Notes under the pieces: model-generated
Told to the model about the DNA's origin: nothing
What the model saw: only the letters and a program-made list of their open reading frames with translations
Databases searched by the model: none
Shown: positions 48,112-58,150 of the stretch, piece by piece
How positions within the stretch are numbered: position 1 is the first letter of the stretch
How the letters are laid out: the number at the start of each line of letters is the position of its first letter
Made by a program: the position numbers and the translations under genes
Source of the DNA: Cunninghamia lanceolata
Lineage: Eukaryota > Streptophyta > Pinopsida > Cupressales > Cupressaceae
DNA: 64,000 nt
Direction of reading: 5' to 3'
Assembly: GCA_027924645.1 (NCBI GenBank)
Contig: BSBN01000213.1
Location: 32,304,501 to 32,368,500 of the forward strand

Positions 48112-48982
48112 TGATGAACGGGGTAAATCATAAAACACACAACATAAATTGCACACAGAAAAATAGAACTTTCTTTATTGATTTGGACAACTTATTACAT
48201 TACAGAAGCTCAAATACAATTAGAGGAATCAACCCTCCACAGGCTACAACACATTACAGCTTCCTATCATAAGACTCTGGAATTATCTGCCTTCTATAAC
48301 CCCAAATCAGTTAGGGTTTCTATTTACTTGCCTATTCTTGACTCCATAGTTGCCCACTTAACTCTACTACCACCCAGGGTTCCCAAAATAGTCATAAATA
48401 GCACTTTTTGGTGGTCTCCAGCTAAATTTCAAAATTTGCAACTCTCCAAAAGTAGGTCAACTTCTGGGAAGCATAACTTTTGATCCGGGTGTCCGATTGA
48501 TGAACCGTTTTAAGCACCGAAAATCTCGCGATGTGAACTATCACACCAAAAAATTGTAAATGGATTTCTATCAACTTTTTGGGACTTTATGGGATGTTTT
48601 AGTGCCTCATATCTCATTTCATAAATTTTCAGGGGCTTTTCAGAAAACAAAAACTTTAATATCTTTTAGCTCACAAATGATCTTTACCTGATTCCTTCGC
48701 CAAAGGTCTTATATTTGTATTATGTAAATTTTTGTAAGTTTTTGCTTCAATCTGTGTCCAAATGCAAACTTTCCTAAAATGGCAGGTAAACTTTCCAAAA
48801 CTGGCAGTTTGCTATTTTTAACAGTTTGGAAAAAAATTGAAAGTCCTACATCATTATTTGGGAGATTATGGAACCAACAACACTAATTATGGAAAGAAAT
48901 GAAAACATCTGCAAGGATTTTAAATTAACTTACTTTTGGGTGATGCAAGATTACCCTTACACCACTGGATGCTCCTGCATCA
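48112..48982 (-). repeat. GypC 5' LTR, 871 bp
   Basis: It starts TGATGAACGGGGTAAATC and ends GGATGCTCCTGCATCA, colinear with the left copy. Confidence 0.9.
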
Positions 48983-49734
48983 TAAGAATACCTAAAACTT
49001 TATATTGCATGTATATCCTAGATTGAGGATTACTTCTAAGTCAGATTGACTAGAATGAATTTACAGTACAGACAAGCTTGTGTCTAGAGTTGCTAAATGA
49101 AGAAAGTCAAACTAAAAGATGAGATAGTTCCAAGTTCAGTTAGAGGTGTGTGTCTAGATGACATGACCAATCAGTATGATCATACTTAGCTGGAATGGAT
49201 CTAGACTTGTATGGTCGATTGAAGTTATGTAGAACATAGTGCTAGGACTCAAATGGCAAAAAGAAACTTTTTGGCTCCTTATATCTATACCCTTCATGAA
49301 GGGTAGGGCCACTTCCAGAAAGGAAGGTGTGTGGGGGACCACTGGTCTATGGTTTGAGGAAAAGCACTCGGATGAGGCTCTCCCTCCAAAGCAGAAGACT
49401 CACCAAGGCTTGTGAAGACAGTTATCAAATTTCCAGTTTTAGTGTACTCCATGTTATGACTTATGACAGTCAAATTATGAGGTAAAACTATTCTTTATGC
49501 CAAGTGCAGTTTATGTTTTTATAAATGATAAGTGAAAGGATTTCATTGTGTATCTAGCATCAATTATGTTATGATTTCAAACTGAAATTATTTGGAAAGC
49601 TATACTTTATTTCTTGTGTTTATGCAAATGATATTTAATTAAAAAAAAATTCTCTCATGTTTACCAAGTTTATTTACTTTCTTGTAAATTCTTGAGTTTA
49701 CTCAAGTGTTAAGAGGATGGGATGCTACATTGCT

Positions 49735-50140
49735 TTTTACCTTGTCAGCAAAACTTTTGAAATCATGAACTGGTCTGTAAACTTTCCTTTTCTGGAACTA
49801 TCCCTGCCATAGTTGATTTTGTTTTCCATTTTTTGCCTTATTGGAAAACTTCCACTTTTGTGAACTGATTCTATCTTCTTCCTTTCTTTCATTCTGCCTT
49901 TAGTCGATGAGTTGCCCTATTGGTGAACCTGGGAAAATTTAAACCACTTTGCAAGTTTGAGTTTTCCCTGGTTCACTGATAGCCCTACTTTCCTTTTCTT
50001 CTTTCTCCTTAGTTGCTTCCCACCGACCGACCGCTTAGTTGGTGAATCATCCATCGAAAAAACCACCGATCAATGAACTTTGAGTTTGCAAAACCAATAA
50101 TTTTTTGACTAAGGCAAACCTTTACTTGTTGCTTCCTTTT
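49735..50140. repeat. Decayed minisatellite, right part
   Basis: The cores continue after H: CCTTGTCAGCAAAACTT (49740), CCTTATTGGAAAACTT (near 49844), then CGATGAGTT, CCCTATTGGTGAACC (near 49915) and CTTAGTTGGTGAATC (near 50033). With the left part it forms one array that H interrupted. Confidence 0.6.
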
Positions 50141-51000
50141 TCCTTAGGCATTTTTTGAAGAAAGCCCTCCCTTTTCTTGGCCCATTATGAAAATGACATG
50201 TGTCAAACCTCCATTTTCTCATTCAGGTCTTGACCAGATGAAGTGGGGAAAAGAGCCTTCACCAGACAAAGTAGGAAAAAAGGGCTTCACAAGATATATC
50301 CAGAGAGGTATGAATTCCATGCAAAAGGCCCTTCGGCCATCTTAAAAGATAAAGCGGGGAAAATGAATATCACTGGACATGCAAAAGAAATGAACTTCAT
50401 CAGATAAGTCTGGTACCCTTCAAAAGTAGCGCAATGTCACGTGACGGTTAGAAGGCCCACCAGCGGGGTTTATGAGGACATCTGAATGGGTGCCAAAGGC
50501 CCGCTAATGTAGTGAAAAGCAAAAGACTCACATTGGCATAACTTCCCCAACTTTCATTAGATTTTCACCAAATTTGAAATGTAATACCCATTTGGGCCTT
50601 CTCTAAGATCAAGTCATCTCTTAGACAAAACACTTAGAAACTTCAAATTTATTTTTCTAATGGGAACCTCCTTCCATTTAGGCTTTCTTAGATTAGATTT
50701 CTCTAATGGAAGGAGGGATTTTGGGATATTTTGACCTGGACAAAATATTATAACATTTTGGCAACTATGCAGGGGTGTTTGCCTACTAAACACAAGGATC
50801 TAGTTGCCTTATACAATCCATTAGGCATAGAGTTAAAAGAAAATTAGTCACATGACTAATATAGAACTAAAACTACCTCCAGAGAACACAAAACACACAA
50901 CAAGACAAACAATCTCCTAATGAGAAAGTTGCTTGTGCAAAAGCACTTAGAGGAATGAAAACCTAAAATAGAAAACATAGGTCTATTCTAAATATTTACA
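50141..51000. other. Post-pol flank of GypB, noncoding
   Basis: There is no supported gene. It holds short GCAAAAGGCCCTTCGGCC-like repeats, a perfect 12-bp inverted repeat (50667-50678 with 50705-50716), and leads into the end of GypB pol. Confidence 0.35.
50667..50716. repeat. Inverted repeat, 12-bp arms, 26-base loop
   Basis: CCTCCTTCCATT (50667-50678) pairs exactly with AATGGAAGGAGG (50705-50716). The loop holds a TTAGATTAGATT stretch. It may be a transcript hairpin in the 3' region of GypB. Confidence 0.6.
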
Positions 51001-52280
51001 AGAATCCCAAGACCAAACTTAGAAGTATGGTTTGAGATGAATCCCATTCACTGGGATCAAAAGTACTTTACCAGTCAACTTGGAGAGTTGAAAGGCATTC
51101 ACTTGCTTGCAACTAGTAATGATGTAAGGGCCACTCCATAAGGCATCAAATTTGGAATGCCTCATATCCTTAGCTCTATCATTTTCCCACTTCAGAACCA
51201 AATCTCCCTCTTGGAAGACTCTGTGAACTGCTTTTATATCAAAGGTCCTTTTGACCTAATCTTGGTGGGCTTCAAGAGTCTTCATAGCAACATTTCTTTT
51301 TTCTTCAAGCTCCATTATCTTAGCACACCTGACTATCATGGCATCATTTTCTAGCAATTCTAGCCGCTGGGCTAGCTCAAGGGATGGCAACTCACATGAT
51401 AATGGAAGCCTTGCTTCTTTTCCATATACTAACATGAAGGGCGAATTGCCAATGGCCCTCTTAGGGGTAATTCTATCAGTCCAGAGAGTTGTCTTCAACT
51501 TGGCATGCCAATTTCTCTTATTATCATCCACTATTCTTTTGATGATCATGATCAGGTTTTTATTTGTGGACTCAACCTAGCCATTCCCTTGGGGGTAGTG
51601 ATTGGATGATGTCTTCAAATAAATCCTATAGTTTAGATCACATTCACTGATTTTTGTGCCTACAAAGGCCTTGGCATTTTTAGAAATAATAGTGAATGGA
51701 ACACCAAGCCTGGTATTTATCCCTTCAAGGAAGTCTAAAATGGAGGCTAATGTGGCATCCTTCAATTCAACCGCCTCTATCCACCTAGTGAAATAATCAG
51801 TGGTTGCTAAAATCCACTTGTGGCTAGCACTAGAAGGTGGGTTAATCATCCCAATGAAGTCCAAACCCCATTGAGAAAATGGTTGATCAGTCTGAATTGG
51901 ATGAAGGGGAAGAGCAGCCAACCTTTGTTTTCCTACAAAGAATGCACATTCTTTGTAGCTTCTTACCCATCTATGGGCGTCTCTAAATAAATTGGGCTAA
52001 TAATAACCAGCCCTCATGATTTTTACAATATTTGTTCTTGGAGAATAATGGTCACCGACAAGGCCATTATGAAATTCTTCTAATACCCTAGAGGTCTGAT
52101 CTTGTGCAATACATCTAAGAAGAACTCCATTGATGTCTTTTTTAAACAAGACACCATCAACAAGAACATAGGGGATGGACTAAAGCCATAAAGACCTTCT
52201 TTTGGCCTGATCCAATCCATCTGGGCATCTACCTGACTGCAGAAATGTGACCATATCATGGTGCTAGTCAGCTGGAGCAT
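51001..52280 (-). pseudogene. GypB integrase remnant
   Basis: The core at 51921-51577 reads PFSQWGLDFIGMINPPSSAS with the first Asp, then TDYFTRWIEAVELKDA. FTIISKNAKAFVG follows, where the second Asp (usually SDNA) is Lys. SNHYPQGNG, a TAG (51579-51577) at the usual Gln, then VESTNK with the third acidic residue kept. The C-terminal part (51549-51019) has RAIGNSPFMLVYGKEARLPL, EGDLVLKWENDR and HSKFDALWSGPYIITSC, ending in HLKPYF. A worn zinc domain lies at 51930-52280. Confidence 0.85.
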
Positions 52281-52285
52281 GGGAA

Positions 52286-52730
52286 TCAGCTAGTTGTGCT
52301 TGTTCCAAGAGCATCATTTCTAGCCTCAGCACCCGTGGCCATCTTCTCACATAGACCCTTGCCATTTACTAGCTTGGTGATGTTGATGTTGACATCATAT
52401 TCCATTACCTTTGTAATGCACCCATCCCTTTTCTCATTGATATCTCTACTTAAAATAAACTCTTTAATGCTAGGGTGGTTCACCATCAGTTGTATCTTTC
52501 TGTTTGAAAGCATATGCCTAAACTTTTTGAATGCTTTCACCATAGAAAACACCTATTTTTCAACAAAATCATACTTCAGGTCATATTCTTTGAATGGTTG
52601 GCTAAAGAAAGTGATTGGCTATTCCAATCTCTTCATTCTACCATGTTAAAACTGATGCTATGCCCTCCTTGCCTCCAAAGGCATAAAGGATAAAATTCTT
52701 CTCATAGTTAGGGTTTATCAGTGTGGGAGC
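52286..52730 (-). pseudogene. GypB gypsy-type RNase H remnant
   Basis: FSMVKAFKKFRHMLSNRKIQ, MVNHPSIKEFILSRDINEKR and KVMEYDVNINITKLVNGKGL (52552-52290) correspond to the GypA segment at 8780-8970. The first half is worn. No second RNase H is seen between this domain and the integrase, as in GypA. Confidence 0.75.
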
Positions 52731-52742
52731 ATGTGCAATGGC

Positions 52743-53700
52743 CTACTTGACAGCTCCAAAGTTGTCCCTTCTTTCTTTTGACCATGTGAAGGTAGTGTTT
52801 TTCTTAAGCATGGCTATGAGGGGTTTTGCTATTGAAGCAAAATTGGGTATGAATCTCCTCATGAAATTAATCTTACCCAGAAAACTTTGTAGGCCCTTCT
52901 TGTGACTGGGAAGGGGAAGAGCTAGAATGGTACTGGTTCTTTTAGGATCAATAGTCAGCCCTTCCTTTGAGACCACATGCCCCAACAATTTACCTTCTAG
53001 GATAGAAAACACATATTTCTTTGGATTCAATGATATGCCATATTCCCTACATCTTTCAAAGACTTTTCTCAAATGACCCAGGTGGTCAGCTGCACGCTTA
53101 GAATACACAGTCAAATCATCAAGATATACTAAAATAATATCATTGATTAGACCTTTGAAGGCCAAATCCATTGCTCTTTGGAAGGTTGCCCCAGCATTAG
53201 TCAACCCAAATGGAATTTTCTAATAAGCCAAAGTACCCCACTTGGTGGTAAAGGTTGTCTTGTACTAATCTGATTCTTTTAAAAGAATTTGGTTATAGCC
53301 TAAGTAGCTTTCTAGGAGAGAAAATCTTTTAGCTCCTGCCATTGTTTGGAGAATCTACTCCATGGAAGGGAGTGGATAATGGTCTTTGAGGGGGGCCTTA
53401 TTTAGGTTTCTCAAGTCTACACACAATCTAATTTCCCCATTTTTCTTCCTGACTGGAACTAGGTTAGCCACCCAAGAGGAATGTTCAATTGGATAAATGA
53501 TTTTGGCCTCTATGAATTTGGATAGCTCTTTTCTCATTAATGGCTTGATTTTGGGGTTGATTGCCTTTATTTTTGGTGGACAGGTTTTGCATTGGGATAT
53601 AAATCAATAGTATGTTGGATTAAACCAGGGTTAAAATGTTTTAGATCCTTAGAATCCCAAGTGATTAAATCATCACATTCATTGCAAATTTGAAACAAAT
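52743..53700 (-). pseudogene. GypB reverse transcriptase remnant
   Basis: Near 53690-53620 the lead-in DDLITWDSKDLKHFNPG is visible, then RKELSKFIEAKIIYPIEHSS, VPVRKKNGEIRLCVDLRNLN and LKDHYPLPSME. After a stop come YNQ and the palm at 53204-52743: TNAGATFQRAMDLAF, catalytic YLDD (53115-53126), DHLGHLRKVFERCREYGISL, LLGHVVSKEGL and FLGKINFMRRFIPNFASI. It is colinear with GypA RT. Confidence 0.85.
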
Positions 53701-53749
53701 AGTTTGATGCTTTTCCTTATGTATCTGTTTGTTTGTTTGCGCTAGAAAG

Positions 53750-54314
53750 AAGATACATAGTACAAAGTTGAAGGGCTTTTCCTTTGAATGACCTATATAA
53801 AGAGTATTGAAAATTTATATTGAAGGAAGTTAGATTAGATTTGTAAAGGAGAATATATTTTGGAGAAGGTGACATTAAATTTTTGAAGGAGAGTATATAT
53901 GTTGCATCATCCACAATCAAATTTTATGAAGAAGTTTTAAATGATTATCATCCATTGAAGAAACTACAAGAAGGTGAAATATTTGGAGGTTGGTGCCTCT
54001 CAAAAGAAGAGATTGGTGTCTCTTTCTAAGTTGGTGCTTAGTAGTGGGGATTTGTTTCTCCAATGGCTTGGTGCCTACAAAGATTAACGGGGATTGTTAT
54101 CTCTTGTAGGTTGGTGCCTACAAAGTTTGTAAGAGAATTTTATATAAGCTATCATTTTTCATGGTTTTATCTTGAAAGGGTTTTTACATAAATCTTGTGT
54201 TCTTAATTGTTAGATCTTATTTTTTTATGGTTGGTGTGGTTGATTAAGTTTTGAAAAAGTAAAAGATAGTCTTATACTAAGTCACCCCCTCTCAGTATAA
54301 GCGTGTGCTCATCA
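53750..54314 (+). repeat. CopC 5' LTR, left end uncertain
   Basis: The right end (CTCATCA, 54314) is fixed by the primer site two bases later. It has CCTATATAAAG (near 53790) as a TATA box, a run of GGTTGGTGCCT repeats (53980-54120), and GGGTTTTTACATAAATCTTG (near 54179), a form of the LTR block seen elsewhere in the window. The left end lies somewhere in 53700-53780. Confidence 0.65.
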
Positions 54315-54316
54315 AT

Positions 54317-54329
54317 TGGTATAAGAGCC
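54317..54329 (+). other. CopC primer-binding site (initiator-Met type)
   Basis: TGGTATAAGAGCC, two bases after the LTR end. Confidence 0.85.
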
Positions 54330-54382
54330 AAGTTCCTTCAAAGTATAGTTTAACCACTAGAAGGAAGACCTCAAGAGTACAC

Positions 54383-56335
54383 ATGGCTTGCCAAGAAGGA
54401 TTCTCCTCTAAAAGGGCTCCATTGTTCGATGGAACAAACTATGCTTTCTAGAGCATAAGAATGTGTACTTAATGGATCTTGGATTCGATATTTGACAATC
54501 GATAGTAAATGGGTATGCTACTCCATCATCCCCACCAATAGATCACGATAGAAAGAAGGCCAACAAGAACAATATGAAATCCATGAATGCAATCTTGTGT
54601 GGTTAATTGGAATCATAGTTTGTTAAGGTGATGTATTATAATTCAGCAAAGGAGATCTGAGATAAACTTAAGAATATCTATGAAGGGGATGACAAAGTTA
54701 AGAAGGCCAAGCTTCAAACCCATAGGAGATAATCTAAAAATCTAAAGATGAAGGATAAAGAAAACATTGCCACTTATCTACTTCATGTGGATGAAATTGT
54801 GAATACCATTTGAGGACTTGATGAAGAGGTTGAAGAATCAATGATTGTGCAGAAGGTGTTAAGGTCTCTACCATTAATATTTGATGCCAAAGTTTTTTCC
54901 ATAGAAGAAATGAAGGGTTTAGATAAACTATCTATGGATGAATTGCATGGGATCCTCACACCATATGAAATGAGGACCAAAAAGGAGAAATTGTATAGGA
55001 GAGAGGCATCCTTCAAAGCCTCAAAGAAGATGAAGAATAAAGAGTTTGAGCCAAGTGATAGTTCCAATAATGAATCAGATGAAGAAGAAGCTCACTTTGT
55101 GAGGAAGCTAAAAAAGGATCCAACAAGTATAAAGGTAATTTGTCATTTAAATTCTTTAACTATGGAAAGGTAGGACATTTTGCTGCCAAATTCCCATATG
55201 TTGAAAAAGAAAGTAGTGATGAAGAAAAAGAGCATAACTCAAAGAAAGGTAGCAAATATTATCAACATAAAAGGGCCAAAAACAAGGAAAACTTGAGAAA
55301 AAGAAGAGTTTTTACAAAAGCAAGAAAAGACTCTATTCCAAGGAGGAAAGTAGTTCATCTGAAGGGAGTTCCTCCACCAGTGATAGAGAAGAGATTCTAT
55401 TTATGGCAATAGAAACAAAAGATGATATCCTGGAAAGTAAAGAAAAGGAAGAAAAGGAGATAGAAGGGGAAGATAATGTTGAAATGGATTGGGAAGTATA
55501 TTTGCAAGAGGAACTTATTTTTGCCCTAAATGAAATCAAGAAACTTAGGAAGAAGAATTTGAAGAAAAAATTACAGCTTCAAGAGGACTATGAATCTAAG
55601 TTGAAAATGTCACAAAGTCTTGAGGAGTCAGAGAAAATGTTTGTTAATATAAAAATTCAAATTGAAGAGGCAAAATGAATTGAGGAAGAGGTAAGAATTC
55701 AATTAAAGGCAAAAGAAGAAGATTGTGAGAGGTGTGGGTCTAAAATTGTTTCCTTGAGGAAAGAATTAGAGAAAACATCTACTAAGCTAAATAGAAGCCT
55801 CTAGTTTGAAAAGAGTACCAAGATCTTGGATGATATTATAAATGGGTAGAGGTCACCATTTAAAAAGACTAGTCTTGGATATGAGAAAAATTAGATGGCC
55901 AACAAAGAAGACTCCAAAGAGCCACCATAGAAGACAAATGAGGAAAAACCAAAGAGTTGTGCTAATTCTCTCAAAAGTCTTATCAACAAGAAGAAATAGA
56001 ATCAAGTCCCATAGAAAACAAGCACTCCTCAAAAAGATAACAAGAAAAATTTTAGAAAGTCCTTTCCTCTGAGGCAAGTGCACATGACCAGGTGCCAACA
56101 CTTTCTTTGGTTACTACTCTTTGTGTAATCAATTTGGTCATAAAGTAGTAGATTGTAGGACTCATGTAAGAAATTTTGATTGGATTAAGAATAGAAGTCC
56201 TTATGGGTTCACAAATAGGAACTATAACTCTTTTTCCCCTCTAGTAGACTACAATGTTATATGCTATAAGTACAACAACCTTGGGAACACACCATGTTTT
56301 TGTAGAAATGGTTTTACAGAACCTCCCAAATAGAT
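54383..56335 (+). pseudogene. CopC gag
   Basis: The ATG at 54383-54385 starts MACQEGFSSKRAPLFDGTNY, then a TAG at the Trp of the usual FW and a frameshift. Capsid remnants follow to 54800, then SMDELHGILTPYEMRTKKEK, an acidic DEEEAHFVRKLKK, and a first knuckle worn to FFNYGKVGHFAAKFPY (near 55143-55198): the three Cys are Phe, Tyr and Phe. A Lys-rich region and a long coiled coil (55403-55800) follow, then a second cysteine region with CNQFGHKVVDC (56121-56160) and CYKYNNLGNTPCFC. The order is that of CopB gag. It is broken by at least three frameshifts. Confidence 0.8.
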
Positions 56336-56351
56336 CAAGAAGAAGGATACT

Positions 56352-56926
56352 ATGGCTAAGAAAAAAGAGGAAAATACAAAAAGATGGAAAGAAAAGGAGA
56401 GATACATTCTTGTGAAAACTGCCCTACATGATCAAAATGAAGGAGACCAATGGTATATTGACATTGCTTTCTCAAGCCACATGACTAGAGACAAGAGAAA
56501 ATTCCTTACCTTGAAGGTAGTGAATAGAGGGACAGTGAAATTTGAGGACAATGCTATGGTAAAGATAACAAGAAAAGGTACTCTTAGCCTAGATAATGTA
56601 AAAATAAAAATTGAGAATGTTTTATATGTCGAAGGGTTGAAGCATAATCTCATAAGTGTGATTCAAATGTGTGACCAAGGACACACCCTCACATTTCATG
56701 TTGAAGGATGTGAAATTAGGAATGCAGGGAAATTTGTTGCAGATGCAAGTAGAATAACTAATCATCTTTATACTCTTAGTGAAATTAAAGGTGAAAAATG
56801 CTATATGGGACAAGAAGATGAGAGCTAGTTATTACACGAAGGATGGGGCATATATAAACTTTGAAAATCTTGTAAAAATCAGCACCAAGTAGGTCGTGAG
56901 AGATATGTTGAAGATTGCAAAGCCTT
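56352..56926 (+). pseudogene. CopC protease and pre-integrase domain
   Basis: WYIDIAFSSHMTRDKRKFLT holds the protease site, where relatives have DSGCS; only the Asp is kept. Then come VKFEDNAMVKITRKG, VLYVEGLKHNLISVIQMCDQ and GCEIRNAGKFVADASR. After a frameshift near 56825 the pre-integrase HINFENLVKISTK-like segment, a TAG, and VVRDMLKIAKP follow up to element G. CopB has its stop at the same codon before VVRDM. Confidence 0.8.
56922..56926. other. Probable left target-site duplication of element G
   Basis: GCCTT precedes TGTTGAACAC at 56927. The partner copy would lie beyond the window. Confidence 0.4.
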
Positions 56927-57169
56927 TGTTGAACACACTGAGATGCGAAGAGAGGGGGGTGAATCAACATATACAAAAACTTATCTACTTTATTGGCAGA
57001 ACAAATCAAATTACTTAGAGAATAGAAAGTAAACATGCACCACATTAATCAACACATTAACACTAGGAGTTTTACGTGGAAAACCCCAAAATGGGAAAAA
57101 CCATGGTGAGTGTTAGCTCACAATATAATGCTGACTACTATTAAAGTTTACAACATTGTTTTAGGGCTA

Positions 57170-57174
57170 CAACC
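57170..57174. other. Target-site duplication of solo LTR, left
   Basis: CAACC, repeated at 58146-58150. Confidence 0.85.
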
Positions 57175-58145
57175 TGATGTCGGAGCATCTAAAAGTCATT
57201 CAAGTAAATTGGGACAGTTAATGTTGAGTTGTAGAGTGCCAGGAAGAGACATTGTAGATTATTGCATTTTACCACATTTTCATATCAAAGCATGCGAAGA
57301 AAGAATTAGCATCTACATATCATCATCTTCATCATATTTAAAATTCAAGTTATTTGGATTTGTCTACTAAAAGTTATCGCTATCAGAAAATCATCAGTTT
57401 TCTTAGAGCAAAGTAGTCAATGTTTAGTTGAAGCCTAATGGGTTTGCGGAGCAATTCCGTGACTTGTGGAACCTAATGGAACATCATTCAAGGTAATTTG
57501 GGACCTATCCAGCCTTCATGGAGAACCGCATCAAATTTCCATCATTTGCAAAGCATTGCTGAGTGTTGGACACTGACCTACTTGTTTCCTACCCATTTCA
57601 TATTACACATTACAATTAGGTCGACAAGATAATGTTTTAAAGGCTTACAGAGGATATAAATGAAGGATAGAAGATTGTTTCAAGGTAGTAAGAAGAGTGA
57701 CAAAGTGTGTGTAGACATGATGCAAGAAGATGAATGGTTTTGATCCTAGAAGATAGCAGCGTAGAAGCAGATGACAGAGCAAAGAGGAGAAGAAGATACA
57801 GAGAAACAAATAGAGAAGGAGAAGAAGGAGAAAGAAGATATGAAGAATGATGTTGTATGAATCTTTTGTAAGCCTAGGTTGTGGCCTAGCATCTAAAAAT
57901 CCCTAGAGGCATATGTAATGCGATTTGGAGTTTTAATATAATGAGAAGTGATCTTTGAAAGCTACGTTTTTCTCTTTGAGGGTTTTCCCAAGATAAATCT
58001 TGTGTCATGTATTTATGAGTATCTCTTATCATTCTATTGTTATATGTATGTTGCTATTACATCTTTGTTATGATCATGGTGTTGGTTGTTTAAGGTTGCA
58101 AGTCTGGAGAGTCCTTCATTGGACCCTTCTACCTTGACTACATCA
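57175..58145 (+). mobile_element. Solo LTR, 971 bp, copia-like, plus strand
   Basis: The ends TGATGTCGG and CTACATCA form an inverted TGATGT/ACATCA pair, and perfect CAACC duplications flank it. It has GGATATAAATG (57652-57662) as a TATA box and GAGGGTTTTCCCAAGATAAATC (near 57980) in the position of the conserved LTR block. There is no internal region, so it is a recombination scar. The open frame 57110-57370 crosses its left border and is not a gene. Confidence 0.9.
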
Positions 58146-58150
58146 CAACC
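58146..58150. other. Target-site duplication of solo LTR, right
   Basis: CAACC, identical to 57170-57174. Confidence 0.85.

Larger units (their letters stand above)
42649..48982 (-). mobile_element. GypC: Ty3/gypsy chromovirus, minus strand, nearly complete
   Basis: LTRs lie at 42649-43506 and 48112-48982 (TGATGAA...GCATCA). TAAG flanks both sides (42645-42648 and 48983-48986), a four-base match. On the minus strand the order is gag, protease, RT, RNase H, integrase and chromodomain. It is inserted in H. All domains are present, but stops and shifts occur throughout. Confidence 0.9.
39131..49729 (+). mobile_element. Insertion H: probable long solo LTR, host of GypC
   Basis: The ends read TGTTACATCCC (39131-39141) and GGGATGCTACA (49719-49729), inverted with two mismatches. 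The flanks TCGCT (39126-39130) and TTGCT (49730-49734) look like a 5-bp target duplication with one change, and the minisatellite outside continues across. Without GypC it is about 4.26 kb. No internal copy of either end and no coding frame was found, so a solo LTR of a long-LTR gypsy is the best reading; a TATAAATT at 39669-39676 would suit a plus-strand LTR promoter. An unusual non-autonomous element is the alternative. Confidence 0.6.
51001..53700 (-). mobile_element. GypB: Tat-like Ty3/gypsy pol, minus strand, truncated
   Basis: On the minus strand, RT, RNase H and integrase follow in gypsy order. Many segments are close relatives of GypA (VRKKNGEIRLCVD, LNKAPLKDHYPLP, QWGLDFIG, SNHYPQGNG). 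The 5' side ends against the CopC LTR near 53700-53750, so protease and any extra RNase H are not seen. The 3' side runs into the 50141-51000 flank. Confidence 0.85.
54317..56926 (+). mobile_element. CopC: Ty1/copia internal region, cut by element G
   Basis: A plus-strand copia gag and protease of the same kind as CopB, broken at 56926 by element G in the pre-integrase domain. The rest of pol would lie beyond the window. Shared landmarks with CopB are LFDGTNY, the coiled coil, the extra knuckles and VLYVEGLKHNL. Confidence 0.85.
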
